Below are positions 8,422-18,300 of a DNA stretch of 64,000 nucleotides, one piece after another. The notes under the pieces are model-generated. The model was given only the letters and a program-made list of their open reading frames with translations, was not told the origin of the DNA and ran no database searches. The translations under genes and the position numbers were made by a program. Every line of letters starts with the position of its first letter. Position 1 is the first letter of the stretch. Origin of the DNA: Alistipes sp. (GTDB lineage Bacteria; Bacteroidota; Bacteroidia; Bacteroidales; Rikenellaceae); assembly GCA_021201825.1 (NCBI GenBank), contig JAJQED010000004.1:62001-126000 (forward strand), written 5' to 3'.

Positions 8422-8829
8422 ATGGGAAAACAGAAGACAGGCAGGCCAAAGGCTAAAGACGGAAAAAATTATCACTATCAGTTCCGAATGAATGAGAGAG
8501 AGAATATGGTTTTTATGGAGAAACTAAAGCAGGCTGGATACCAGAAAAACCGCTCAAAATTCATTGTAAAACTAATTCTTGACGGAGGGATCAGCGTAGT
8601 GAATTCAGAGAAAAGCGAGGGTAATTATCCGTCTGTTTTAAATGATTTTAGTTTGCAAATACGAAAGATAGGTGTGAATTATAATCAGGTTGTAAGAAAA
8701 CTTCACAGCGAAACAAGAGATGATAAGATCATGAAATATCTTAGTGAGTTGATAAATCTTACCCGAAGGTTAAGTCATTTTTCAGGGATTATTCAACGGA
8801 TTTTGGAGGGCGCAAGGAATGATAGCTAA
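8422..8829 (+). CDS. Mobilization accessory protein (relaxosome, MobC/MobA-like)
   Basis: 135 aa from the ATG at 8422 (MGKQKTGRPKAKDG); the ORF-track start at a GTG 22 codons earlier lies within the palindromic region and is less likely. A basic N-terminus and ribbon-helix-helix-like segment are followed by IRKIGVNYNQVVRKLH, a motif shared by MobC-like relaxosome accessory proteins that bind oriT and recruit the relaxase. It overlaps the relaxase gene by 11 bp, so the two are translationally coupled. Confidence 0.8.
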   Translation: MGKQKTGRPKAKDGKNYHYQFRMNERENMVFMEKLKQAGYQKNRSKFIVKLILDGGISVVNSEKSEGNYPSVLNDFSLQIRKIGVNYNQVVRKLHSETRDDKIMKYLSELINLTRRLSHFSGIIQRILEGARNDS

Positions 8830-10225
8830 GGTCACTTCCGGCTCGTCATTGTACGGAGTTATGGCTTACAATCAGATGAAGATTGACACGGGATGTGGAG
8901 AAATTATCCATTCCAATTCGGTTTATGGAACCGATGGAACCATAGAGTCGATAAGATTATCGGATATTCAAAATGCCTTTGATAAGCGTTTGGATTTAAA
9001 TAAAAACACCCGGAAAAACTTTATTTTCCATGCGTCCATAAATCCCCATCCGCAGGATATAGTTTCCGATCTTGACATGGGATATATTGCCGATTATTAT
9101 ATGGACCAGATGGGATATGGAAACCAACCTTACGTGGTTTATAAACATACAGACATCGACCGTACCCATATACATATCATTGCGCCGAGGATCGATGAGA
9201 ATGGTAATAAGATCGACCACAATAATGAGGGTAAACGTTCCAAACCAATAATGAGAGACCTTGAAAATAAATATAACCTTATACCTTATCAACCAGGGCA
9301 GGTATACGCTATTGATGGAAAACCGAGAATAATTAATTACGCCAATGGCAATCTGCGCCAACAACTCACTTCAGTTGTGCGCTATATAGTTGATAGGTAT
9401 GATTTCCCATCATTAAGGGAGATGAATTCTCTACTAAAGCTGTTCAATATTGCTGGTGAAGATATAAAAGGGGAAGTAGACGGCAGGCAATATCGCGGTT
9501 TACTTTATCACGCACTTGACCAGGATGGTATTCGTGTCGGTCAGGCAGTGAAGTCGAGCAGGATAGGGAAAGACGTAGGTTTGAAAGCACTCGAAAAGAA
9601 ATTCAATAAGACTGAAAAATTATTTAAAGGTGAAATAATTAAGCAAAATAAAGATTACACTTCAATCACACCAAGGATTGACCAAGCTATGGACAGCGCG
9701 AAAAGCTTTTATGAGTTTGAGAATCTATTGCGACAATCACAGATCTGGCCTATTTTCAAAATTAATGAGGATGGACGTATAACCGGAGCGGTATTCCTTG
9801 ACCAAGAAAATCGTGTTGTTTTCAACGGTTCACGGATTGGAAAGAAATATAGTGCCAATGTCTTCCATGAAAAATTCGGGCTTCAGAATAAAGATAGTAA
9901 CGAACCTATTCAACATGTTATTCGCTCTAACGAGAATACTAATAATGAATTGACACAGTACCTTGAACCTGCCGATGAAACGTTGGAAGATATATTAATG
10001 CCGCAAACTGATGATGTCCAAACCCGGGTGGAATATGAATTTGATGACATTCCTATTAGTTGGCTTGAATCAGTTTTGTGGGATGTATGGGACATTAATT
10101 ATGAACAACAGCAGACAAAACCCTATTACATTTCAAAGTCTGCTAACCCAAGACTTTCTCGTGCACCTGAACCACAATTCGAGGTATACAAAAAGAAGAG
10201 GAGAAAAAGAAAACCCAAGTTTTAA
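8819..10225 (+). CDS. mobB: Relaxase/mobilization nuclease MobB
   Basis: 468 aa with an N-terminal relaxase domain: MIAKVTSGSSLYGVMAYN (candidate catalytic Tyr near residues 12 and 17) and the metal-binding histidine motif HTDIDRTHIHII at about residues 115-126. This is the Pfam Relaxase (MOBP-like) type of Bacteroides elements. It nicks oriT and pilots the strand into the channel. The C-terminus ends in a strongly basic tail (KKKRRKRKPKF) likely to bind DNA. Overlaps the accessory gene. Confidence 0.9.
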   Translation: MIAKVTSGSSLYGVMAYNQMKIDTGCGEIIHSNSVYGTDGTIESIRLSDIQNAFDKRLDLNKNTRKNFIFHASINPHPQDIVSDLDMGYIADYYMDQMGYGNQPYVVYKHTDIDRTHIHIIAPRIDENGNKIDHNNEGKRSKPIMRDLENKYNLIPYQPGQVYAIDGKPRIINYANGNLRQQLTSVVRYIVDRYDFPSLREMNSLLKLFNIAGEDIKGEVDGRQYRGLLYHALDQDGIRVGQAVKSSRIGKDVGLKALEKKFNKTEKLFKGEIIKQNKDYTSITPRIDQAMDSAKSFYEFENLLRQSQIWPIFKINEDGRITGAVFLDQENRVVFNGSRIGKKYSANVFHEKFGLQNKDSNEPIQHVIRSNENTNNELTQYLEPADETLEDILMPQTDDVQTRVEYEFDDIPISWLESVLWDVWDINYEQQQTKPYYISKSANPRLSRAPEPQFEVYKKKRRKRKPKF

Positions 10226-10580
10226 AAGTGACACGTTCATTTAAATTACGTGATTATGCAATAGGTTAAACGCATTGCCGATAACATTTTCTGTAAAAAG
10301 AGAGAGGTGTGATTACTTGTTTAGATACTCCCTACGGACTGATAATGTCATATTTAGGTTTTTTTTTACGCAAGTCGATCACAGGTATTTAAAAAAATAA
10401 TTAATGTCATATTTTTGCCTTTAATTAATTCGCTTAATAATCCAAATAAAACCTTATTACTAACATCGAATTAAACCTCATATGTAATTTATGTAGATCC
10501 AAGGGTAATTATATTTCTAAGATATTTTGAAATTTCTTTCATCCGGCAACGCCTTTGTTGCCGTTCTATATAATCCCTAT
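10226..10580. other. Non-coding gap between relaxase and rteC-like gene
   Basis: About 300-350 AT-rich bases with no convincing gene. It contains a 12-bp direct repeat AATGTCATATTT (near 10344 and 10404). The second copy runs into TATTTTTG (10410-10417), which matches the Bacteroides -7 consensus TAnnTTTG. Probably the promoter region of the rteC-like gene. Confidence 0.45.
10410..10417 (+). promoter_or_regulatory. Putative -7 promoter element of the rteC-like gene
   Basis: TATTTTTG matches TAnnTTTG. No clear -33 TTTG at the expected distance. It lies 110-200 bp before the possible starts of the gene, leaving a sizeable leader. Confidence 0.35.
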
Positions 10581-11231
10581 ATGATGAAAGGTTGTGTTTA
10601 CCTAAAACTACATTACATGATCACTTCCTCTACAAAATTGTTCCGGACGCTGGCGACTGCCAAAACTCAAAAATTTTTTAAATTATCAGAGTCGTACATT
10701 GAGAGTGCATACAGCGAATTTGTCGATGAACTGGAACAGCTTGTAAGGCGAAAAGCCTATTATTTAGACACACTTAGAAATTTATACAACATTGATGTTG
10801 ATTTAGATTATAATATAGAATTGATATGCAAAGACGTTATGCATGAGCACCGTTTATTGCAAGCCATTATTAAGAGGCTAAAAAGTAAGGTTCAGTATGA
10901 GATTCAGATCGCTAATTTGCGGATGAACAATCCCGAATTGGATGATTTTTCTTCCAAAGATTATCAGTCACCTTTACATTGGGACACAACAGAGTATACC
11001 CAATCTGATCTTATGGAATTGATTAGTGGATTTTACGAGTTGAAAGTATTGCGCTGCATAAATGGTAAGCCTGCGAGTTTGAATATGTTGGTTCAAGAAT
11101 TCCAAAAGTTTGTAAATTTAAAAATCACTAACTCTGATGCAGCCCGCTGTTCTATACTGAACCGAAAAAAGGAGGTTGCCAAATTTACCGGTCGGATGGC
11201 TTCATGCCTTGTTGAACGGAGCCAACTTTGA
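10581..11231 (+). CDS. RteC-like regulatory protein
   Basis: About 216 aa from the ATG at 10581. The track start at 10527 is a TTG, and the ATG at 10617 (MITSSTKLF) is also possible. The C-terminal part (TQSDLMELISGFYELKVLRCINGK, then RCSILNRKKEVAKFTGRMAS) has the layout of RteC-family proteins, helical DNA-binding regulators that in CTnDOT activate excision. Unlike CTnDOT there is no tetQ-rteA-rteB nearby. The regulatory role is inferred from family. Confidence 0.75.
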   Translation: MMKGCVYLKLHYMITSSTKLFRTLATAKTQKFFKLSESYIESAYSEFVDELEQLVRRKAYYLDTLRNLYNIDVDLDYNIELICKDVMHEHRLLQAIIKRLKSKVQYEIQIANLRMNNPELDDFSSKDYQSPLHWDTTEYTQSDLMELISGFYELKVLRCINGKPASLNMLVQEFQKFVNLKITNSDAARCSILNRKKEVAKFTGRMASCLVERSQL

Positions 11232-11280
11232 CGGAATGTAAATGAACTAACAGGAACACTTAATTATTATTAGTAAGGCA

Positions 11281-11324
11281 ATTAGGTGAGCGAATATTTT
11301 TACCGAAATATTCATTCACCTAAT
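11281..11324 (+). promoter_or_regulatory. Long hairpin covering the leader of the coupling-protein gene
   Basis: Inverted repeat ATTAGGTGAGCGAATATTT / AAATATTCATTCACCTAAT (19-nt arms, two adjacent mismatches, 6-nt loop), ending only 8 nt before the ATG at 11333. It would sequester the ribosome-binding region, or, with the TTTTATATT that follows, act as a weak terminator. A translational or attenuation control of the coupling protein is inferred. Confidence 0.55.
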
Positions 11325-11332
11325 TTTATATT

Positions 11333-13339
11333 ATGCAATTTGAAGATGATGTAGCTGGTTTAGCCAGCACAATGCACTTTTTAAGGGCAATCAGCATCAT
11401 AGTATTACTCACACACTTTTATTGGTACTGCTACCAGTGGTTTGTCGATATAAATTTAACTCTGGAATTCATTGACAAACTTTTTGTAAACCTTAACCAA
11501 AACGTTGGTTTTTTCAGGCATCCTGTTATCTCAAAATTTTTTTCCATCATTTTTCTATCCCTTTCACTGATAGGAACAAAGAGTGTAAAGACAGAAAGTA
11601 TCACTAACAGGCAAATACTTTGGTCAGGACTTTTAGGATGCTTGTTTTACTTTCCCAATTCCTGGTTATTGTCTTTGTCCGGCTCTATAACATTTAACGC
11701 AGTTGCTTACATTACTGTAAATTCTTTCGGATATCTACTTTTAATATTAAGTGGAGTGTGGATCGGTCGTAAACTTAATTTTAAGTTGGCCGAAGATGTT
11801 TTTAACGATGAAAATGAAAGTTTTTTGCAAGAGGTACAGCCTGTTTACAACGAATATTCGGTTAATCTCCCAACCCAATTTTATTACAAGAAAAAGTGGA
11901 ACAAAGGGACTATAAGTGTGGTTGCTCCGTTTCGCGGCTCAATCGTGATGGGCACACCTGGCTCCGGCAAAACTCATAGTGTTATAAATAACTATATAAA
12001 GCAACACATTGAGAAAGGTTTTGCCATGTACATTTACGACTTCAAATTTGATAACCTTAGTACCATCGCATACAACCATCTATTAAGGCATACAGACAAA
12101 TATAAGGTAAAGCCGTCTTTTTATGTAATAAACTTCGACGATCCCCGTAAGAGTAACCGTTGTAATCCGCTTAATCCGGCACACATGACGGATATAACGG
12201 ATGCCTATGAGTCGGCCTATACGATTATGCTCAACCTTAATAAATCCTGGGTGGAGAAAGCCGGTGACTTTTTTGTAGACAGTCCGATTATTCTTCTGGC
12301 AGCTATAATATGGTATCTTAAAATTTACAAAGAGGGGAAGTATTGCACTTTCCCTCATGCCATTGAATTTCTTAATAAAAAGTACGGAGACATATTCTCT
12401 ATTCTTTCTGCTTATCCGGAACTTGAAAACTATATGAGTCCTTTCCGTGACGCTATGATTGCCGGTGCTAACGAGCAGTTACAAGGGCAAATTGCATCGG
12501 CAAAAATTCCTCTCTCGCGAATGATATCTCCACAGCTTTATTGGGTGATGAGCGGCGATGATTTCACTTTGGACCTTAATAATCCCGAAGAACCAAAAAT
12601 ACTCTGTGTGGGTAATAACCCTGATCGGCAGAGCATATATTCCGCCGCGTTAGGTTTATATAACTCAAGAATAGTAAGGATTATCAATAAAAAAGGAAGA
12701 TTAAAGAGTTCTATTATTATCGATGAGTTGCCTACCATATATTTCAGGGGTCTGGATAATTTGATAGCGACCGCGAGAAGTAATAAAGTTTCTGTTTGTT
12801 TGGGTATTCAGGATTATTCACAGCTTAAAAGAGATTACGGCGAAAATGAAAGCAATGTGATAATGAACACCGTCGGAAATATCTTCAGTGGCCAGGTGGT
12901 GGGTGAGACTGCACGAATGCTATCTGACCGGTTTGGTAGAAATGTACAGAAGAGAGAATCCATATCAGTCGCTACCGATAGCACTACAACATCAATAAAT
13001 ACTCAAATGGACGTGCTTATACCACAATCGAAGATTAGCACTCTACCTCAAGGTATGTTCGTAGGAGCAGTTGCGGATAACTTCGGCGAAAATCTATCAC
13101 AGAAGATGTTTCATTGCAAGATTTTAGTTGATAGTAAGGTTTTGAAAAATCAAACGGAAAAATATGTTCCAATACCACAAATGTCAACATTCTACAATGA
13201 AAATGGGGAGGATGTAATGGAACAAACAATACAGCTTAATTATATGCGTATCCGGGAAGAGGTGAATAATATAATTAAGGATGAAAAGGAGAGGATTTCA
13301 AAAAACCCGAAGTTATCACATTTGTTAAGCGTGAAGTAG
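11333..13339 (+). CDS. mobC: Type IV coupling protein (TraG/VirD4 family, Bacteroides MobC)
   Basis: 668 aa. N-terminal membrane helices (about residues 17-32, 65-83, 100-150), Walker A GTPGSGKTHS at about residue 206 and Walker B SIIIDELPT at about residue 462. The N-terminal MQFEDDVAGLASTMHFLRA is typical of the Bacteroides coupling protein called MobC. It links the relaxosome to the TraG/TraJ channel and pumps DNA. A long hairpin lies immediately upstream of its start codon. Confidence 0.93.
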   Translation: MQFEDDVAGLASTMHFLRAISIIVLLTHFYWYCYQWFVDINLTLEFIDKLFVNLNQNVGFFRHPVISKFFSIIFLSLSLIGTKSVKTESITNRQILWSGLLGCLFYFPNSWLLSLSGSITFNAVAYITVNSFGYLLLILSGVWIGRKLNFKLAEDVFNDENESFLQEVQPVYNEYSVNLPTQFYYKKKWNKGTISVVAPFRGSIVMGTPGSGKTHSVINNYIKQHIEKGFAMYIYDFKFDNLSTIAYNHLLRHTDKYKVKPSFYVINFDDPRKSNRCNPLNPAHMTDITDAYESAYTIMLNLNKSWVEKAGDFFVDSPIILLAAIIWYLKIYKEGKYCTFPHAIEFLNKKYGDIFSILSAYPELENYMSPFRDAMIAGANEQLQGQIASAKIPLSRMISPQLYWVMSGDDFTLDLNNPEEPKILCVGNNPDRQSIYSAALGLYNSRIVRIINKKGRLKSSIIIDELPTIYFRGLDNLIATARSNKVSVCLGIQDYSQLKRDYGENESNVIMNTVGNIFSGQVVGETARMLSDRFGRNVQKRESISVATDSTTTSINTQMDVLIPQSKISTLPQGMFVGAVADNFGENLSQKMFHCKILVDSKVLKNQTEKYVPIPQMSTFYNENGEDVMEQTIQLNYMRIREEVNNIIKDEKERISKNPKLSHLLSVK

Positions 13340-13352
13340 TTGAAAATATGGT

Positions 13353-13383
13353 AAAAACCGGGGATAACGCCCGGTTTTTTTCA
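13353..13383 (+). terminator. Rho-independent terminator after the coupling-protein gene
   Basis: Stem AAAAACCGGG / CCCGGTTTTT with a 7-nt loop, then a T run (GGTTTTTTTCATTT), 14 bp after the coupling-protein stop. Confidence 0.85.
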
Positions 13384-13514
13384 TTTGAAATAGCAAACTT
13401 AGATACAGTTAACGGAATAGTTATGAATAGGGCGGAACAGGTTGAAAACCAATGATTGGAGTTAATATATTGCGGACGCATATGAGTCAACCATACTCAA
13501 AATCAATTTCAATT

Positions 13515-14936
13515 ATGGCAAAAAAAACAGATGAAGTAAACAACGAAAAACAGCATCAAAAATTAAGTCCCGACAAAGAGGTTCTTCTTATGTATGATGA
13601 GTCGACAGGTGCAATTAATATGGTGTCGGATATCGATGTTAAAAAAGGTCGACCGACTACCGTAACGCCTCTGGCCGAAAATTCTCACTCTTTTTTCGAA
13701 GCTAAAGAAAGCAGCGTACTTGCGAATTTTCTTAGCGCATCCCGGCAGGGCTGGATGGAGACACAGAACAAAAACAAGTCCCTGCCCCGAGATCAACATC
13801 AAAAACACCAAAGTGAAGTTACCCATTATTTCCGTATTCCTGAATCGATGATGCCGGAAATGGTTGAAGCTGTGAATAAGGTTCATAAAAAAGTTGACGA
13901 TCCGGATAGCAGGAACCTTATGAATAAATACCGGATAAGCGAGAAACAACTTAACCGTATTAAATTCGACATGAAAGATATTCCCTGGCCGGAGCTTGCC
14001 ACGATGGGCATTACCAAAGCCGAAGTTATGGGTGACAAACCGACCCTTGACGGAATGCGTGAGGGACGCGAAATAGTATTGAACAGATCCATGAATCTCT
14101 CCCCGTCTAACAATATGAATATTGATATTCCCGCCAGCAGTCTACAACTTGCCCAAAATAGGGACGGGGATGTTGCGGTAAAACTTCGCGCAGCTTTACC
14201 AGTCGCGGAATTCCTTACACAAGAATTCGAAGAAAAGCATTCGCTATCCAATGATGAGAAGAAAGCTATGATAGCAGGCGAAACCCTCCAGCGCCAACTC
14301 AAGGAATATATCCCGGAGCTCCAGAGAGAAGAGTGGTGCTATGCCGGTTTCTCCAAAGAAACTAACAGAATGGTACTGGTACCCAGATGTGACGTAACAG
14401 TACCCCAGTACCTGATGGGTGGATTTGTAGCTCCTGAAAACAGCGAAGTTTTAAGTAAAGCCGGTCGTACAGAAATACAGAATTGTAAACTTAACGATCA
14501 GGAACGAACACCGTTTACCGGAACATTCCAATATAACGTGCACACCCAAAATTGGGACACCGTTGAAAGGAAATTTCAATCCGTCTATATATATCCTTCT
14601 CTTGCACGTCAACTGGATGAGGGACGACTGAAAGATCTCAAAGAAGGGCTTACAATTCCAGGCAATGGTCTTAAGGGCAGCAATGGTAAAGATTACGACC
14701 ATTTATGCATAAAAATCAATAACCGTACAAACACCCCGGACTATATGTTAAAATCAAGAATGTCAGCGCATGATATTGCAAGTGTTGAAAGCCGATATCC
14801 GGGATCTTTTGATAAGACAGTGAAAATAAATATCGCCGATAAGCCGGCCGAAGAACAAAATAACAACAAAACCCAGGACATCGTTCAAATCCCCCAAGAA
14901 AATAACAATCAGAAGTCTCAAGGACCAAGGAGGTAG
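13515..14936 (+). CDS. DUF4099/DUF3945 domain protein of conjugative elements
   Basis: 473 aa from the ATG at 13515 (MAKKTDEVNN); the ORF-track start 21 codons earlier adds an unlikely hydrophobic-poor leader. Residues near 145-200 (LMNKYRISEKQLNRI..DIPWPELATMGIT) resemble DUF4099, and a later part (ERTPFTGTFQYNVHTQNWD) resembles DUF3945. Such proteins are regular companions of the large methylase/helicase gene in Bacteroides ICEs. Function unknown; sometimes linked to DNA topology proteins because DUF4099 occurs with topoisomerases. Confidence 0.75.
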   Translation: MAKKTDEVNNEKQHQKLSPDKEVLLMYDESTGAINMVSDIDVKKGRPTTVTPLAENSHSFFEAKESSVLANFLSASRQGWMETQNKNKSLPRDQHQKHQSEVTHYFRIPESMMPEMVEAVNKVHKKVDDPDSRNLMNKYRISEKQLNRIKFDMKDIPWPELATMGITKAEVMGDKPTLDGMREGREIVLNRSMNLSPSNNMNIDIPASSLQLAQNRDGDVAVKLRAALPVAEFLTQEFEEKHSLSNDEKKAMIAGETLQRQLKEYIPELQREEWCYAGFSKETNRMVLVPRCDVTVPQYLMGGFVAPENSEVLSKAGRTEIQNCKLNDQERTPFTGTFQYNVHTQNWDTVERKFQSVYIYPSLARQLDEGRLKDLKEGLTIPGNGLKGSNGKDYDHLCIKINNRTNTPDYMLKSRMSAHDIASVESRYPGSFDKTVKINIADKPAEEQNNNKTQDIVQIPQENNNQKSQGPRR

Positions 14937-14945
14937 CAGGGTAAA

Positions 14946-15389
14946 ATGTCTTTTAATATTAAGTATACCAAAGGTGTATCATACTTCGCAGAAAAACTTC
15001 GCTCATTTATAGCAGAGTTCCATCCAGAAAAAGTTACCCGCGTGAAGATGGTTGAGCGCAGAAGTTACGAGGCAGAACGCGTATATGAGCAGTCAATAAA
15101 AAAAGGGGATGGTGTAGCTAATGCCATTGAAAAGGCAGAAGCGGTTCTTTATCGGGATCTCATTTTCTCGAAGTATGATACCCTTAAAAGAATCCTTACC
15201 GACGAACTCCCGCGGCATGGAAGAAGTTCTATTAACACTCTCATAAAAGAACTGGGTCCCGTTTGTGAGCCTATTTTTCGGCAACATGTCCTTTCGGATG
15301 ATTTTTATAACGAGCCCGAATATAACCGCATGATAACCGAACTTCATTTAGAAGTTCGGGAATTTCTCGACAGACATGGCATTTTTTAA
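14946..15389 (+). CDS. DUF1896 family protein
   Basis: 147 aa, soluble, helical. Features matching DUF1896 as remembered: E-x-x-R-S-Y-E-A-E-x-V-Y-E-Q-S, F-S-K-Y-D-T-L and the C-terminal LSDDFYNEPEYNRMITEL. It overlaps the start of the 1700-aa methylase/helicase by 14 bp. The two genes commonly occur together in Bacteroides conjugative transposons. No enzymatic motif; unknown role. Confidence 0.75.
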   Translation: MSFNIKYTKGVSYFAEKLRSFIAEFHPEKVTRVKMVERRSYEAERVYEQSIKKGDGVANAIEKAEAVLYRDLIFSKYDTLKRILTDELPRHGRSSINTLIKELGPVCEPIFRQHVLSDDFYNEPEYNRMITELHLEVREFLDRHGIF

Positions 15390-18300
15390 TTCCAAACAAC
15401 ACCTTTCAGATAATCTTGAAGCCATTGGCACAGCTTTCGAATTAAAAAATTCGGGTGCTGTGGCCAATGAGCGTCAACTTCATATCCTGTCTAAATACTC
15501 GGGTTTCGGTGGTCTGCCCTATATATTATACCCGGTGGATACCAACATGCAGAAAAAGGAATTTATCGACGATCCCAATCTGATTCCAATACTTGAAATT
15601 CTTTACAAAACTATTGAGGAAAATAGCTCCGATCACTTACAATACCGTAAGATTGTTGACAACCTTCGGGCATCAGTCCTCACATCCTTTTATACTCCAG
15701 GGCCAATAGTGTCGGCTATGATTGATGCTGTTAAATCAACCGGAATTCAGGTAAATGACTTTCTCGATCCTGCCGCCGGTACAGGCATCTTTTCAAAATA
15801 TGTACAGACCATTTATCCGGCATCTACCCGCTTAAATATAGAGCAGGATATCTTAACTTCTCTAATCCTAAGCCACCTGCGACCTGATGATTTCAACCGA
15901 ATGGGGATATATGAAAACCTGGAGCCGCAGTTTAATGATCATTTTGATTTTGTAGCCTCAAATATACCATTCGGCAATCATCGTGTATTCGATGGATCCT
16001 TTACAAATATTAAAGATAAAGCCAAAAACAAGTCTCTCGAACGGATACATAATTATTATTTTATCAAGGCGATTGATAGCGTAAGGGATGGAGGACTTAT
16101 AGCATTCCTTACCACAAGGGCAGTGCTCGATACGCCGGGGAACGACCTAATAAGGAAGTACATTGCCGAGAAATGTAACTTTATAAGTGCCGTTCGTATG
16201 CCGGATAATTTGTTTACTGCTCATAGCGGTACATCAGCGGGTACGGACATAGTAATTCTACAAAAGAATTCTGGAAAGAAGTATAATGCCCAACGCGACA
16301 AAAAGATAACACAGCTCTTATCATACAAAAACCAGACTTATTACAATCGGCATTTTTGGGAATCACAAAACGTTATTTACACTTCCCGCCAAGAGGGGAC
16401 GAATCAATATGGGAAACCAGCGATAAAATATTTACACGCGGGTACCTATGAAGAAATCGCATCCGAAACAAAACGAATGTTGGTGGCCGATCTGAATCAA
16501 TACTTCGATAAGGAACTCTACACTTCCATACAAAAGGAACCAAATAGCCTGATTGCCGATTTTCATAAAGCTAAAGATCAAATTGTAGTCGAAGAAAAAG
16601 TTAGAATTTCAAAACAGAGTGATTCTTTTCTGGTGCGTATGGGTCTTGTCGATTCCCAAACGGATTCCGTCAATGAGTTGATACCATTCACTGGAGATTT
16701 ACCGGTTTATCCCAAAGAGGGTATGATGGTAAATTATAATGGTGAAATCGGGGTTATCACAAACCTGAAATCATCTACTAAGCAATTTACACCGCTTAAA
16801 TTATCCAATATGCAGAAGATTCAGGCCGAGATCTACCTGGATTTGAGGGATGCTTATCGTAACTTATTTTTCGATGAAGCCGATAATGAGAAAGAGAACG
16901 AGGGGCTGCGCAAAGAATTAAACAACAGCTACAATACATTTCACAAGCATTTCGGCAATCTCAATGACCGTGATAATGTTAAGATGATACTTTTCGATAC
17001 GTGCGGACGTGAGGTTCTATCGCTTGAAAGATTCAAAGACGGAGAGAAAAAGCTTGCCGACATATTCCATCATCCAGTTAACTTTAAAGTAGAAGAAATC
17101 ATCCATACGGATAATACAGTCGACGCATTTGCCCTTTGCCTGGACAAGTTCGCAGACTTTAACCTTTCCTACATCACTGATCTCACGGGAAAAAGCGAGG
17201 CTACTGTTATCGATGAGTTGCGGGGTAGAATCTTCTTCGACCCATCGAAAAATAAATGGGAAATATCGGAGCGATTCCTTGCAGGTAATATTTATGAAAA
17301 GATAGAACAGCTCAATGCGGTTAAGGACCAGTATACGGCGGATAGCCCTTTTGATGATTCAATGCAGGCATTGATAAATGCTATCCCTAAGCCTATTCCG
17401 TTCAATCAATTAGATATTAACTTCGGGGAAAGGTGGTTGCCCATGAGCATTTATAATGAATTTGCCTCCGAATTATTTCAGGTAACAACACGCATTGAAT
17501 ATAATCAGCTTACCGATCAATTTTACATACTCCCGGAAAAAGAAAACGCATTAATCAATGAGAAGTTGGCGGTTAAAGCTTCTTCTGGAACTATCGACGG
17601 TGTAGCAATTATGGGCTATGCTTTTAATGACACAATTCCAGACCTTACCAAAACCATTCTTATTGACGGTAAGCAGCAAAAGGTTACTGACTTTGAAAAA
17701 ATGGATGCATGTCTGAATAAGGTCACCCAAATGCGGGAAGCTTTTGAGGCGTGGCATCTTAAAAGACCGGGAGAGGTTAAGCAAAATATAGTAGATATAT
17801 ACAACCGTAAATTCAATGCCCAGGCCATACCAGAATATGATGGCTCGCATCTAAGTCTTTCTGATCTTAATCTTGAAAATTTAGGATATGATGAAATACG
17901 ACCGAATCAGAAAAATGCTGTTTGGATGTGTCTGCTCAATCAGGGAGGAATTATTGACCATAAAGTCGGCGGAGGGAAAACTTTAATCGGGTGTATCGCG
18001 GCTCATGAAATGAACCGGCTGAAATTGAGAAATAAAGTCGTCATGCTGTGCCTGAAAGCCAATGTAGATAAGGTAGCTACCGAATATATGCTTGCATATC
18101 CAAATGATAGACTGCTTTATCCCTCGGAGGATGATTTTAAACCGGAGAATCGCGAAAGGCTCTTCTACGATATGATGAATAATGACTGGTCTGCTATAAT
18201 AATGACCCATGAACAGTTTGGTAAGATTCGTCAGCCATTAGATGTACAGTATGCCGTACTAATGGATGAACTGGACAGTGTTGATCGCAACCTTCAGCAG

